Source: Phytoseiulus persimilis
Taxonomy: Eukaryota > Arthropoda > Arachnida > Mesostigmata > Phytoseiidae
Assembly: GCA_037576195.1 (NCBI GenBank)
Contig: CM075103.1
Location: forward strand, 26,186,723 to 26,250,722
Direction: 5' to 3'
DNA length: 64,000 bases
Each line of letters starts with the position of its first letter. The first letter of the stretch is position 1. Positions 1 through 10,573 of the stretch are shown here, one piece after another. Both the position numbers and the translations under genes were made by a program. The notes beneath the pieces are model-generated. The model worked only from the letters and a program-made list of their open reading frames with translations. It was not told the origin of the DNA and did no database searches.

Positions 1-103
1 GCCAGTCTAACCATACTTTCCGGGCTCTATAGAAGTGATTCTCGGGTCGGTCCGACCATACTTTGTGGATTCTAAGGGGGTAATGATGGAGTCTATCTAA
101 CCA
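1..103 (+). repeat. Diverged copies of a ~45-bp minisatellite unit
   Basis: Two full copies and a partial third of a unit with the order GTC-(T/G)GACCATACTTT...GGAGTGATTC. The same word order (GATCTGACCATACTTTTC, then GGAG, then GTGATTCC) occurs in tandem at 13400-13737 and in the core of the hAT element at 36497-36760. The array may continue left of the window. Copies are diverged, so this looks like an old remnant. Confidence 0.55.
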
Positions 104-2199
104 GAACAACATAAACCAATCAACCGAATGAGAAGCTAGTTTCAGGAATGATGCTTACACAATGAAGAGAGAGAAAAGCTCGATGCCAGGGACAGCAGTC
201 TGAGCGCGCGAAGCGTGACTGATTTCAGTCGGCCAAGGGCTCGCTGGCTTTAGACGATTGTGACGGATGTGTTCCGCCCGAATTGGGCGCTGTTACAGCA
301 GTGCGAAGTCTCTGAGTCGGTTCATAGGCTCCAAGTAGAATTTTCTGCCCACAGGGGCATGAGGACGCATCGATGCTCCATGGGTTCCGGGGGCTATGCA
401 TTTCTTTCCTTCTCGAGTCTGTTCATCCTGCGCCGACGGAGCATACAGACTGCTGCGGGCGACCATCGGCGAGGACTGGAAAAGGTGGTCATAAATAACA
501 ACTGCCTTTGTTTTGCCCGCCTGGTCGCGGTTATCTTCTCCTCGCACGCAGTTTGCTTCACTGAAAATCGGTCGCTTTTTTTCCGCGCGTGTGGTCTCAC
601 TGGAAACCGAAACCGTTCACCTTCGAGGCAATATCGGACAGACGAACAGGAACAAACCAGAGCGGAGGCAACGAGAACAAGATACTCGACGAGACTACCA
701 CCGGATATCCGCTGAAACCGGACTCGTGAGCGTCCAGTTTCGTGTCGTAAACGCATCAATCTGCCTTCCTACGCATACACTTGGGAAGGTCTCGACGCAG
801 TATAACTTCTTTTATTGGAACACGTGCGATATTGAGTGAGGAGAGGAAACTAATAATGAGGACGAGAGTTCCAACGGGGAGGAAAATCGAGTTTATAAAT
901 ATCGATGGAAGGGTAAAGTGTGAGGCACTAATTCGCAAGTGCTTGGAGTCATTTTCCTTGGTTTCATTCCGTCTATTTGAACCTGCAGTTGAGCTCTTCA
1001 TGGGTTCGCCCAAGGCACTGAGCTCGCGGAAGCACATCAAGGATTGGCTACTGAAAATATTCAGCTGCTGAGTCTGAGAGCGCGAATGGAATCAGCGCCG
1101 ACGATCGCAACGGCGCATGAAGTCAGCGAAAAATGCGCTGATTCAGCATCGGAGAGTCTGGGTCTCGATTCGAGTCTCAGACTTTCGGTTATCCCTTCTG
1201 CGAAATGTCTTGCAACTGAGGCTTTTTCAGATGACCGGGATAGATATGTTTTTTCGACCATCACTTCAATATTCAATTAAACAGCAAATATTCAGATACG
1301 AAGATGTGAGCAGGGTGGGCGTCCGAATCATGGAACACTGACCAGTTATTATTACCTCGCAATTTTGGCCATCTCCAGAGTCAGGGAGTCGTATGCTGGA
1401 TTCGCAGCTGCATCCACGTGGAATCAGCACTACGGGTTATACCCTGAATGAGCCGAAACATCCATAAAATATCCCCCTTTCGCGCTTCGAACACCAGAAA
1501 ACCGAAATCTCCCAATAAAGGTCACCGTCCCATAACTGGTATGCTCACCCTACGGCGATTCCCAGCACGCATTAACACGAGTTCGACGAATATTATTCGA
1601 GTGTTCGTTGACCAGTTAGAAAGATAGCGGGTCAATAGAGCGGAGAGTTCCCACGCCCCGGAAAGGTCGTCGAAGAGATCGCTGAGCGGCAAGCGCGATA
1701 CACGCCAAGCGTTCAGAAGTCTTATTTTCCGACGTTCAAGAGCTCGTCTCAAACCTGACGTATCAGAACACGTTTTGATAACGGTGTGCCCTGCGCGGGG
1801 AGTACTTCCATGAGCGGAGTTGCAAACGCTCGGTGAAGTGGTTCTGTACCGACTCAACGATGTTGATATGTTTCGTTTGGTAACGGATCCATAAAAGACG
1901 ACGATACATGAATCCAGATTCCACAAGAGCGCGACAGGGGCGAATACAGACTCCGGTACTCCTGATAACAGAGCAACGAAATATGGAATTGATGAGGATC
2001 CTCGACGAGGTCACGAGGTTTCTCCTATGAGATTCAATACGGATGTCCGGTAGTTAACGTGCCTGACTCCGCCGGTGAACGCTCGTAGTGCTTCCACGAA
2101 CCGATGGCATCGATAGAGCGATAAGAAATTGTACCATGAGAACACCGCAATCCCGCGCTCCACAAAAAAGGCACCATGGAACGACTCAGGAACAGAACG
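104..2199. other. No supportable gene
   Basis: Open frames of 70-150 codons lie on both strands, but none has a recognisable domain, a convincing start context or a splice-consistent partner. I see no mobile-element ends here. Confidence 0.5.
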
Positions 2200-2370
2200 C
2201 TGATCCAGACCGCGGATACAGCGATGTGCAGACTGTGCTGGAGAACGTATGTACATATAGCCAAGGTTGCGAACAGGGGCCACGCAGATGTCGGAAAAGT
2301 CGAAACTTTTCTCGTCTCGTTTGCGACCAGAAATATGGAATCTTGTCGAGGAGTATGAGCTGGAGTTGGA
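2200..2370 (+). repeat. Dispersed repeat, copy 1 of 2
   Basis: This stretch shares blocks in the same order and strand with 4455-4625: CAGACTGTGCTG, then a GAACGT/GGACGT block, then CACGCAGATG(T/C)CG, then CTCGTCT..GTTGC.ACC. Similarity is roughly three quarters by eye. No coding potential or element ends could be assigned. Confidence 0.5.
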
Positions 2371-3555
2371 GCCCACCGCTTGAGCCTCGGCTCACCAGTC
2401 GAGATTGCATTAAGCAGAGTGTGGTGCAAACCTCATTGGCTGCCCGACCATGCTCTCGTTCGGATCGCGATTCTCGGCTTGATATCTGATCTGAGGCAGC
2501 CCGGAGACAAGAGCTCTCGGAGTCGAATGCTGAGCCGTCGCCTACGAAATCGTCGACGCGATTAGCGCTTTTTCCATGTCTATTGACGAGAGTGCATCAC
2601 TCATGTCGTCGGTTCGCAGTTGGAATCTGAGATCATTCAGAGAATGCCGACGTTTCGAATCAGCTGTGTTGGGCCTCGGTTGTTCGATTTGCATTCCGTC
2701 ACTGTCAGCCGTTGAACATTTTCGGGCCACTAACCACTTATGGGCTGAGTCGATTCCCAAAGAAGTAAGAACGTTCCCATGTTTGCCGTCCTCTCAGCTA
2801 CCCTCTATTGTCAGCGATCGAGCGAGAGCGACGAAACGCGATACCGAGGTACATCGATACCGGCGCTTCAGGGAGCCTGTCCCGTATATCAGCCGCCAGC
2901 TGCTCCAGAGGGTTGATAATACGATCTGTCAAATACTGAGGTATGCTGAAGCTGCTGGAGAGCTCTCGGCAATCGTTGCGTGAGCGATTCCGCGATAATC
3001 GCTGTGCGCCGCAATGACCACTGAGGTAATTTCGTTGAAGCGGTGCGGATTTTCAAGAAGCGTTCCAAGAGTCCCTCGACAGAAAGAGATTCTTCCGCGA
3101 TGACGTTGGGGGTCGGCGGAAGACTGCGTCGGTTCTGGCTCCGACTCACCAGAGAAAGGAAGGAAGCGCTAGCCGAAGGAGGCGATTAAGTGTCTCATGA
3201 GTTCCGATTACCCGAATAAGTGTTGCCTCCTGGCCGCTATCTCCTCAAGTGGAAACGAGTGCATGAGGAGTGTTGTTCAGCTGTCGTCGCAGCCGGCTCC
3301 TTCTGCGTTTTCCTGAAGGGAGGAACGAATGGAAATGTATTCGGAACCGTTCTCTCGTGTTGGGGCTCCAAACCCGCCAATGCTCCCAGTTGTCGTTCGG
3401 TCCAAAATCTGCCACGGGAAACCTTATAAGACACATCTCTCGCTTCTTTCGCGCAGGATGTCGAGGCCTTCCAACCGTTTCCGATGTCTGGAGTACCCGG
3501 ATAGTCGTGATTCATTCACTCGCCGAGCCGAAGAACGCTCAAAGGCCCGGACGTG
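2371..3555. other. No supportable gene
   Basis: Only short overlapping frames on both strands and no recognisable motif. Nothing more can be said from the sequence. Confidence 0.45.
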
Positions 3556-4081
3556 TGTGAGTCACAATTGGGGGTCGCAGACTTGGGCTCGAACTCGGGA
3601 GAACGAGCCCACGAGTCCAGGTGAGGGCGCAAAATCCTGTATCTGAAGCCAGGTCCATGTCTCGGTATCCGCGTGAAACACGTCGTTGTGCTGATGTTCT
3701 TGGACGTATTCGAGGTTCTGACAGCCGTCGTAAGCCTTGCATCGTTCAGGCTTCGTCTGCAAAAGTTCGAGTGTCCACCCGTCTGCCTCCACTCTCGTGA
3801 GGCGCCGTCAGATGACGTTCGTTGAAGGCCGATCACAATCGAGAGCGATCCAAGGGGGCGCGGTCACAATACAGACGAATTACTGGAATGGAATCTGGAT
3901 TCTCACAGCTTTGTGAGCCAGAATAGGTCAGCACCGAATGAGTCTGAGAAAGTCTACTCCAAAGCAAGATATTCTGGTCCTCACTAGCACAGAATCAGAG
4001 ATTCTAGAATTCGAACCCGTATCCGAGATTCTGAGTCCTCACCTGGACTCGTGGATTTTTGCGACCCCCAGTCACAATCCC
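3556..4081. repeat. Imperfect inverted repeat (foldback-like)
   Basis: The left arm (about 3556-3645) reads GTCACAATTGGGGGTCGCA, then CACGAGTCCAGGTGAGG. The reverse complement of the right arm (about 3990-4081) reads GATTGTGACTGGGGGTCGCA, then CACGAGTCCAGGTGAGG. The arms enclose about 350 bp without coding potential. No target-site duplication was found, so the superfamily is unknown. The words GGGCTCGAACTC and TTCGAACCC in the arms resemble a pol III B box, but no tRNA fold accompanies them. Confidence 0.5.
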
Positions 4082-4454
4082 TCAACTTGAAATCAGAGCA
4101 CGTGGTGTAAGCATGCGTAGCCCAAACTCACAATCCCTGGAAAAGGACTCATATTTCTCGCAGAAAATGAAGGGAGACCTAAAACAGTGAGCTTGTGAGT
4201 GTTTGCTCCATTGCTCTGCCAGGGACAAAGTCCATGCGGTTATGCGAAGCTGCTCGTCAGGCTCTAGCTTGTCTCGGAACGCCTGCGTTTTTTCTTTCAC
4301 AATAGTGTGGGATACCCTGTGAATGTGGAATCGACGAGTTTATCCCGGTGTTCGGAGTTTTCCTCAATGATCCATGCGACCCTGGTGCACCGTGAGAGAA
4401 TCGTCGGTACCCTCCATCACAAAGAGGTTATTCTTTGAGATAGCTCAGGAGCAG

Positions 4455-4625
4455 AACGCAGGGCGAGATCCCGGCTCCAGCGCGCGGCTCGATATACAGA
4501 CTGTGCTGAGGGACGTCTATCGTCCGTTGGAAGAATGAGACACGCAGATGCCGCAAACCTCAAAACTCCCCTCGTCTTTCGTTGCAACCCGAACATCTGT
4601 CGCCTCGAGTTGGAAGAGTCCAGCG
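4455..4625 (+). repeat. Dispersed repeat, copy 2 of 2
   Basis: Diverged partner of 2200-2370 in the same orientation, sharing CAGACTGTGCTG, CACGCAGATGCCG and CTCGTCTTTCGTTGC. Short overlapping frames here are unrelated between the two copies, which argues against a coding origin. Confidence 0.45.
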
Positions 4626-5800
4626 CACTACAAACTTGACGAATCGCAGCCGCTCAATTGCGCACCGTCCGACATGAGACCACAAGAAGACGGTCTTCCG
4701 CGAGAAAGCTTGTCTTTACGATTCGAGGTCGTCCGGAAACATTCGCTCGAAGACCCCAAGACATGAGTTTCGAGATGACGAGATTCTTCAGCATCGTTAT
4801 GTGTATCCTCCGAACGCTGCTCAGCTTTGCCCCACTAGCGCCCCGGCAAGGTTGGAAATGCCAAAGAGAGGCTGGAACGCAAAAATGTTCTCTGGGAAAA
4901 GTGAGATCGCGAAAAGGGATATCTCCAATGCAGCGTGAGAGAAAAATCCCCCGATCCGATTATGGTTTCCGATTCGGGGATCCCCAGCGACAAATCGCGC
5001 TCGCATCGGAGGTCGAATCTGTCCCCGATTCGCTTTCAGAATAGTCGATTCCTTGGCCTATAGATTCTTCGCCGACTGCAGTTTTCTCAGGAGCGGCAAG
5101 GGTTCCGCCACCTTCCATCCTTGGGGTTGCGAGACGAAAATGGTTGACGACACATTCCTCAAATGAAAATGCCAAGTTCTCCCGCCTCATCCCCATCGGA
5201 GAAAGGAGGAACTTGTGTGATTGAATCGTCATCTTATCTCAATCGCGGAGGAAATCCTCATTGTATCCCTACAGTCAAACAGTATTTCACCGAGGTCGAC
5301 TTCATTCCGTTATTCTCGGCAAAGAGTGTCAGCGCTATCTTTGTCCATGCAGATTCGAATGCACCCGATGACTGGCAAAACTCGGACCTCGGGTTGATAT
5401 CCAGAGAATTTTCTCGATACACAGGGTGCTCGCTGGGGTCTGAAACAGTTTTCCTTGAAGGGGTTGTCAAGCCACAGGTGGGAAACACTGCTCTGAAACA
5501 ACACCTCGTGAGGATAAGCTAATCACGGATGTTACCGCTCGGGATTCGAAGAGATGCATGGAAGAACATCCCGAAGTATCCCTGAGCACCTCCAGGATGA
5601 AAAGGTCGTCGAAGTCGATGCGGAAACTTCCTTCCCCGACTCAGATTCATTCGAGCTTTCAGCGAGATTCAACAAGTGAGTGACTCTCTAATCACGATGA
5701 GGAGAGAGCTAAGAAGACCGGATCGATTCGTCCATCCAGATCTCCCATAGATTCCAACGAGAGCGATTTTGTCCCCTCCGGTCGTCGACCATGAGTCTTC
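4626..5800. other. No supportable gene
   Basis: An open frame at 5163-5522 (+, 119 codons) reads smoothly, but it has no recognisable domain, no clear splice sites and a neighbourhood of repeats. It is not called as a gene. Confidence 0.4.
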
Positions 5801-5808
5801 GGTGAATG

Positions 5809-6319
5809 CAGTCGCGTAACAATGGGAGACATTGGGGCGGACCGACCCGGGCACCACCTGACCGAGCAGCGCCGAAGGCACCATTTCTAGCTTATAAATG
5901 GAGCACTTGGTATTCGTCAAGAAGTACAATCTCGACATCGGCGTACCAAACATCGTCATTCCCTTCCGCCCCTTTCTAGCCGACGCTATGAGTTCGGTAA
6001 GCTGTGGAACGAGCTTTGGAATTGATCAAGTCATATCTTCGCTCCACTATGAGCCCATTGCGACTCTCGAACCTGGCGATTCTGTAGATCGAGGATTATC
6101 TCCCGATAAGTTACGATGCAATCAATGAATTTGCGATCATAAGAGCCCGCAAGGTTCTCTTTCTGAGCTCGGATCCGTCTGGATGATAAATTTCCCGGAA
6201 CAATCAGTACGTTTGATGTTTCGATTCAAGCAATTCTAGCTGATGTTCTCCGACTCGGTTGGAGAGGGCGCCATTTCCGTTGACCGCCCCGGGCACTAGA
6301 GACCCTCGTTACGCCTCTG
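5809..6319 (+). mobile_element. Non-autonomous hAT-type MITE, copy A
   Basis: A 511-bp element without coding potential. Its ends are inverted: the left begins CAGTCGCGTAACAATGGG and the reverse complement of the right begins CAGAGGCGTAACGAGGG, and both run on into GGGGCGG. It is flanked by an 8-bp duplication with one mismatch, GGTGAATG (5801-5808) and GGTGCATG (6320-6327). A CAG(T/A)GGCGTAAC-type end with an 8-bp duplication is the known signature of the hAT superfamily. A second, diverged copy in the same orientation lies at 40300-40786, sharing for example the CGTCTGGATGATAAATTTCC block. No transposase gene is in the window, so movement would need one supplied in trans. Confidence 0.8.
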
Positions 6320-6327
6320 GGTGCATG

Positions 6328-7938
6328 AGAAGACCTCTGTTGCATGTAATCCAGTTTTCCAGTCTAGGTGGCTTTCTGAGGAGTTTTTCATGGAATGCAA
6401 CAGCGAGTTTCTCGTTAGACCTCACATACTGAGGAGATATGAATATCCAGACCCTGCCCATCAGCCTAGCCTAACTCGAAGAGCTTCGATGGAGCCTGCC
6501 ATATGAGATTGTGAGAAGTGCAGAGCCCATCATTCCACAACAGACTTGGGAGGCGGATTCATCGTAGGGACAGCTCAAGCTCTAAGCATTGAGATCTCCT
6601 GCGTCCTGGAAACAGTCTGAAATTCATAGCGCCCTCAAGCTCCCTGATGCAGCTCCAAGGAGGGCATTCAAATCAGAGTTTTACGAGTTCTGTTTATGGG
6701 GATTGAGATCACTCAATTCGTTCGAGTTTGAGGGTTGTCGTTGTCAAAAATTTATTCCGAGATGCGTTCTCTACGCCCACTTCTGACACGCAGGAGACAC
6801 ACCCTCTTGCTTTCCTCTAGACACTGGTCCGTTGGAGAGGAGGAACTGAGCGCTCTCCATTGCAGCCAAACATGCAACTCGCTAGATACGGACATTTCAC
6901 GATCGAACGATGCCTAACAAGGCTTTTCGAACGGTCTGACAGCAAGCCCGCATGGCTATGCGGTCGTCTGTGGCATCGGCATCAATGAGTATCCCTTAGA
7001 TCAGCTTGGTTGCGATGCGTTACGGTTGGGCTCCGGAGATTCCCATCAAGAGATTTCCAGACCTTCCACATTGACGATGAATCCGAGTTCTCATGCTTGG
7101 TGACTCGCAGTGAATCAAGAGTGCTGTCTCCATGACCGTTGAGCATCCCGATCCGAAGACAGTCTCTCACGTGGGATCGTCGTAGAGCAATAACCTCGTT
7201 TCTCGAGGAGGCAACCTCGATCGTGCTGTGCTCCGTGAATCGACTGACTCTGGATTGTTCATTCCTCAGTGACCCCTCGGATCCCGTTCGCATTCTCGGA
7301 CTTGTTTCGCGGGTTGAGAGAGTATGGATCCAACTCCGTGATGTGGGTCTTTAATGGGTCTCTGACGTTTACCTGACAATGCGCCCAAAGACGGCTTGGG
7401 AAATCCTCTCGCATTATGCAGAGCGTCGTGCGATCGTATCTGAACGCTATCCGACGAAGCTGGTCTCTGGAGGAACTATCCACTTGTTTCATCGTTTCTC
7501 GATAATGGCGCTTGGTTCGACTGGCATTCATTGCCCACGATACATTTTCCTATCCGTTGTTACAATACATCCATTGGAAAGGGAAGACTTCGCCGACCGC
7601 CATGGACTCCCAGCACAGTATGAACTTTTGATTGTTAACAGTCGATCATATACTCGAGGTTATGGTGTTTTTTTATGAATCGCTTTCGAGCCGATGGTTG
7701 AAAAATTTGAATGTTGATACAATCGAGGTCCTCGAAGTCGGGGGCTGTTGTGATAGACTTCAATATATTCGAGGAACCACTTCATGAGGTTAACCATGGC
7801 TTCTTGGCCCTTTTCCACGTCTGACCGTGGGTCGAACATGATGCATAATGCCCGGGCTCAATCGAAATCCCTGCAGAGTTCCCCGATATCCTCGCGTGCA
7901 CTGTGCTGTCGACCGTCGCACTGTGCCGCTCGATGCGC
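6328..7938. other. No supportable gene; 3' flank of the channel gene
   Basis: No credible exons. The part nearest 7939 should include the 3' untranslated region of the minus-strand channel gene. I found no perfect AATAAA on the minus strand close to the stop, so its 3' end is not located. Confidence 0.45.
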
Positions 7939-10573
7939 TCATGAATCTTCGATTCGAGAACTATTGGGCGCTTCGTCTGGATCGCTGCTTTCTCCCGGGT
8001 ATTCTTGTCGTTCGAGGTCTCCGTCATAGGATGAAATCCTCTTCTCAAACTTTCTGCTCATGCATGATTTGAGTTCCGGCTTGTGCTGTATGTAGATGAA
8101 AATTGCGATTTCAATGAATTCGTACATTGACAGAAATGCCAGACCGACGTACATGTTCAAGAAACCTCCCACCAACGTCAGCGCGCTCAGGGACGACAAG
8201 ATTGGGAATTCAGTGACCAGCTCCTGGCTGATTGTGGTGAAGTAGATAGTGACCTTGACAAGATGCTCATCCTGTTCGTTGGAGAGGGTCCACGCTGCCA
8301 GGGAAGCTTCGAAGAACACAACAGTTTCGCTGCACCTTTGGGGACAATTGCAGTCGAAATTCGCGTCTCGCTCGAGCAATGCGCCTGCGCAGCTCATGTT
8401 GCGCGCGCAAAACGCAGTCGCGTCCATCGCGGCCAGCAGCGAGATGTTCCCTCCGCTGACCACGCATCCGGTACATTTCTTATTCAAAATATCCGATTGG
8501 CATATCTGGAGGCATAACTGCGGCGTATATTCCTCGGAGATCGCCTCTCTGTCCACCCAAGATGGCAGCTTATCAGCGCTCCACTCGTCGGAGCAGTGAG
8601 AGGGATATGGGGCTCCCAAACGGGAAACTTTCCTCGGTTGGATCGCGATGTATGTCGTCCTTCTTGGAGCCACAAATATCCCGTTTAGGTTGTCGTCGGG
8701 AGCCACATGATGACCGTGCAGTAAAAGCATGAAGCCCTCAGAGCTGGTCGAGGGGATGTATTCTTCAAACTGGGTCCGGAGAATTATGTTGAACCCTTCA
8801 ATGGGCTCATCGGTCCGAGTGAATGCCACTGGTTTTTCCGTTTTGCAGAAAATGCAGAAGCAGCGTCCGTACTTTCCTTGCAGCTGTTTCACTTCGGTGA
8901 ATTCTGAGCGGTTACAAGGAGTGCCTGGGAAGTGAACGCCGAAGTTATTGCATTGACATCTCGATAATCTTGCGAGCACGGAGACGTGACCGGCATATTT
9001 TGATCCGCTAATTATTTCGTAAGTCGCAACCATATCCATAACCATGGTCATCCTTATCACATGGGGGTCTAGGATTCTAACAGCACTTCTGATGAGCACA
9101 ATAATGCGTGCAATACTGTGCGAGACTGACTACGCGCACTGTTCATCTGCATGGCTCCCCGAGTTCCATGATGCAAAAGCCGTCCACCGTCTCAGATGGG
9201 CCAACGAGCTATGAGGATGATTATCGAACGCACCCTCGAGCGTGACTGTCGACCTCCGACAGAGCCTATTCCGAAAGAGATGGAATCATTAAACCGATCG
9301 GACTCTCAACCGCCTTTTCCCATTCTAACGTGCAGTCGATGTTCAGTGACAGCTTCCCAGAAACCGTTCGAGGAAGAAAGAACTCGTCGGATATTCTCAT
9401 TCAAATTATCCGGTTCAATCGCCGTCTCCATTGCACGGGAGGAAGGACGGTTGCGGAGAGGGCTGACTCAGAGCAGGTGCCTCGTCTTCAACCTTAGAAA
9501 GAAAGTGAATCATTCTACTTTGTCATGCAGTGACTGTTTTCGTAACAGCGAATCCCGTCCTGATCTTCCTCTCAAGAGCTCAAACGCTCCTGAAGTGGGT
9601 TAACTCTGGAACAATCCACCCGAACCTCGTCAGAGGGCGATTCCGTTAGTGAGACGAATTGAATTGCCATTGCGTGCGTGGAGATGAATAACGTTGCAAC
9701 ACGCGGCCCTCAGCTTCATGCCGCGCGGTCTTGTTTTCGGGTCGGAAAAGAGCTCCACTCCAGCGAGGAGATGTTCTCATCCCAAACATTCCGCTGTTTC
9801 GTCGAATAAAGATACGTCGTTTCTGCTGACGGACTGATAAGCTGACTGAGGTCGATAACGCCTCCTCTCAATGGTGTGCGAGAAATTGCTAGGAGCGATC
9901 AGTTTGGTTCCAACAAGAGGGAGGCGCAAATCTCTATCGAGCAAAAACACGTGGCGGGGATGGACCGTATTCCGCGTGCACTCGGCAAGATGGATTAAAC
10001 CGAAGCAAAGCTCAAATTGGGAATAGTTCGCTCACCTCGGATGAAGCATTCAACGAGCATTCCCTCCAGTTCATGACCGAGGTCGTCGATTGTAACGTTG
10101 TTCTCGTTGGCGATGAGTGTGTTCAGCGAATTGAGGAAGTCATCATGACTGAGAGCTGAGTTTGTGCAGAGTTTCCTTTGTTCCTCATAGGACTGAGTTA
10201 TAAAAAAGTCCTGTTTTTCACAGAGAGCTGTCCTCCTGACCGGATTCAAATTACAGAAGCTGACAGCCGGGAAATGTATTTCGTGGTCATCCAAGAGCAC
10301 AACGCTGGACGCAACTTCAAACTTGAATCTTTGCCTGATTATCTCTTCGACGTGGTACAATGTGACTGCGATGAGACCGACCAAGGCTGCTGACCACAAG
10401 ATCCTCCGGAAAACTTGCCTTGGATCGATAGCAGCGATCCGGTCGAGTCCGGTGCTGCCTTCGGAAACGAACTCTCTCAGACTCTGGTGAGAACGCAGTC
10501 TTTTTGTTGATATGATGAACTGAGCTGCGCTCTTCAGCCTCATCCGGCGATTCTTGGGTTCTGAGGGTTCCAT
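7939..10573 (-). CDS. DEG/ENaC-family sodium channel subunit (two exons)
   Basis: Predicted amiloride-sensitive (ASC/DEG/ENaC, PF00858) channel subunit: two membrane segments, a large cysteine-rich extracellular loop and cytosolic ends. Exon 1 is 10573-10036; exon 2 is 8924-7939. The donor at 10035 (G|GTGAGC) and acceptor at 8925 (TTCCCAG|GC) give a phase-1 join and exactly 507 codons plus stop, within the family's usual length. The ATG at 10573 has G at -3 and G at +4. Family marks: first membrane segment about residues 55-76, then FPAVSFCNLNP (101-111); TPCNRSEFTEV followed by YGRCFCIF just after the splice; CNCPQRCSE before the second membrane segment (about 427-458, GGFLNMYVGLAFLSMYE). 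Two oddities: the G-x-S selectivity filter reads GLA (440-442), and the N-terminal His-Gly gating pair reads Thr-Gly (41-42). Ligand and tissue cannot be inferred. The family call is firm; the transcript ends are not mapped. Confidence 0.92.
8925..10035 (-). other. Intron of the DEG/ENaC gene
   Basis: A 1,111-bp phase-1 intron with GTGAGC donor and a pyrimidine-rich TTCACTTCCCAG acceptor. No further exon is needed, because the protein is continuous across the join at a conserved C-x-x-G-x-x-C segment. The chance open frames inside it are not supported. Confidence 0.85.

Noticed and set aside
3575..3610. tRNA gene or tRNA-derived SINE, from a B-box-like GGGCTCGAACTC
   Set aside because: No acceptor or anticodon stems and no A box at the right distance could be found.
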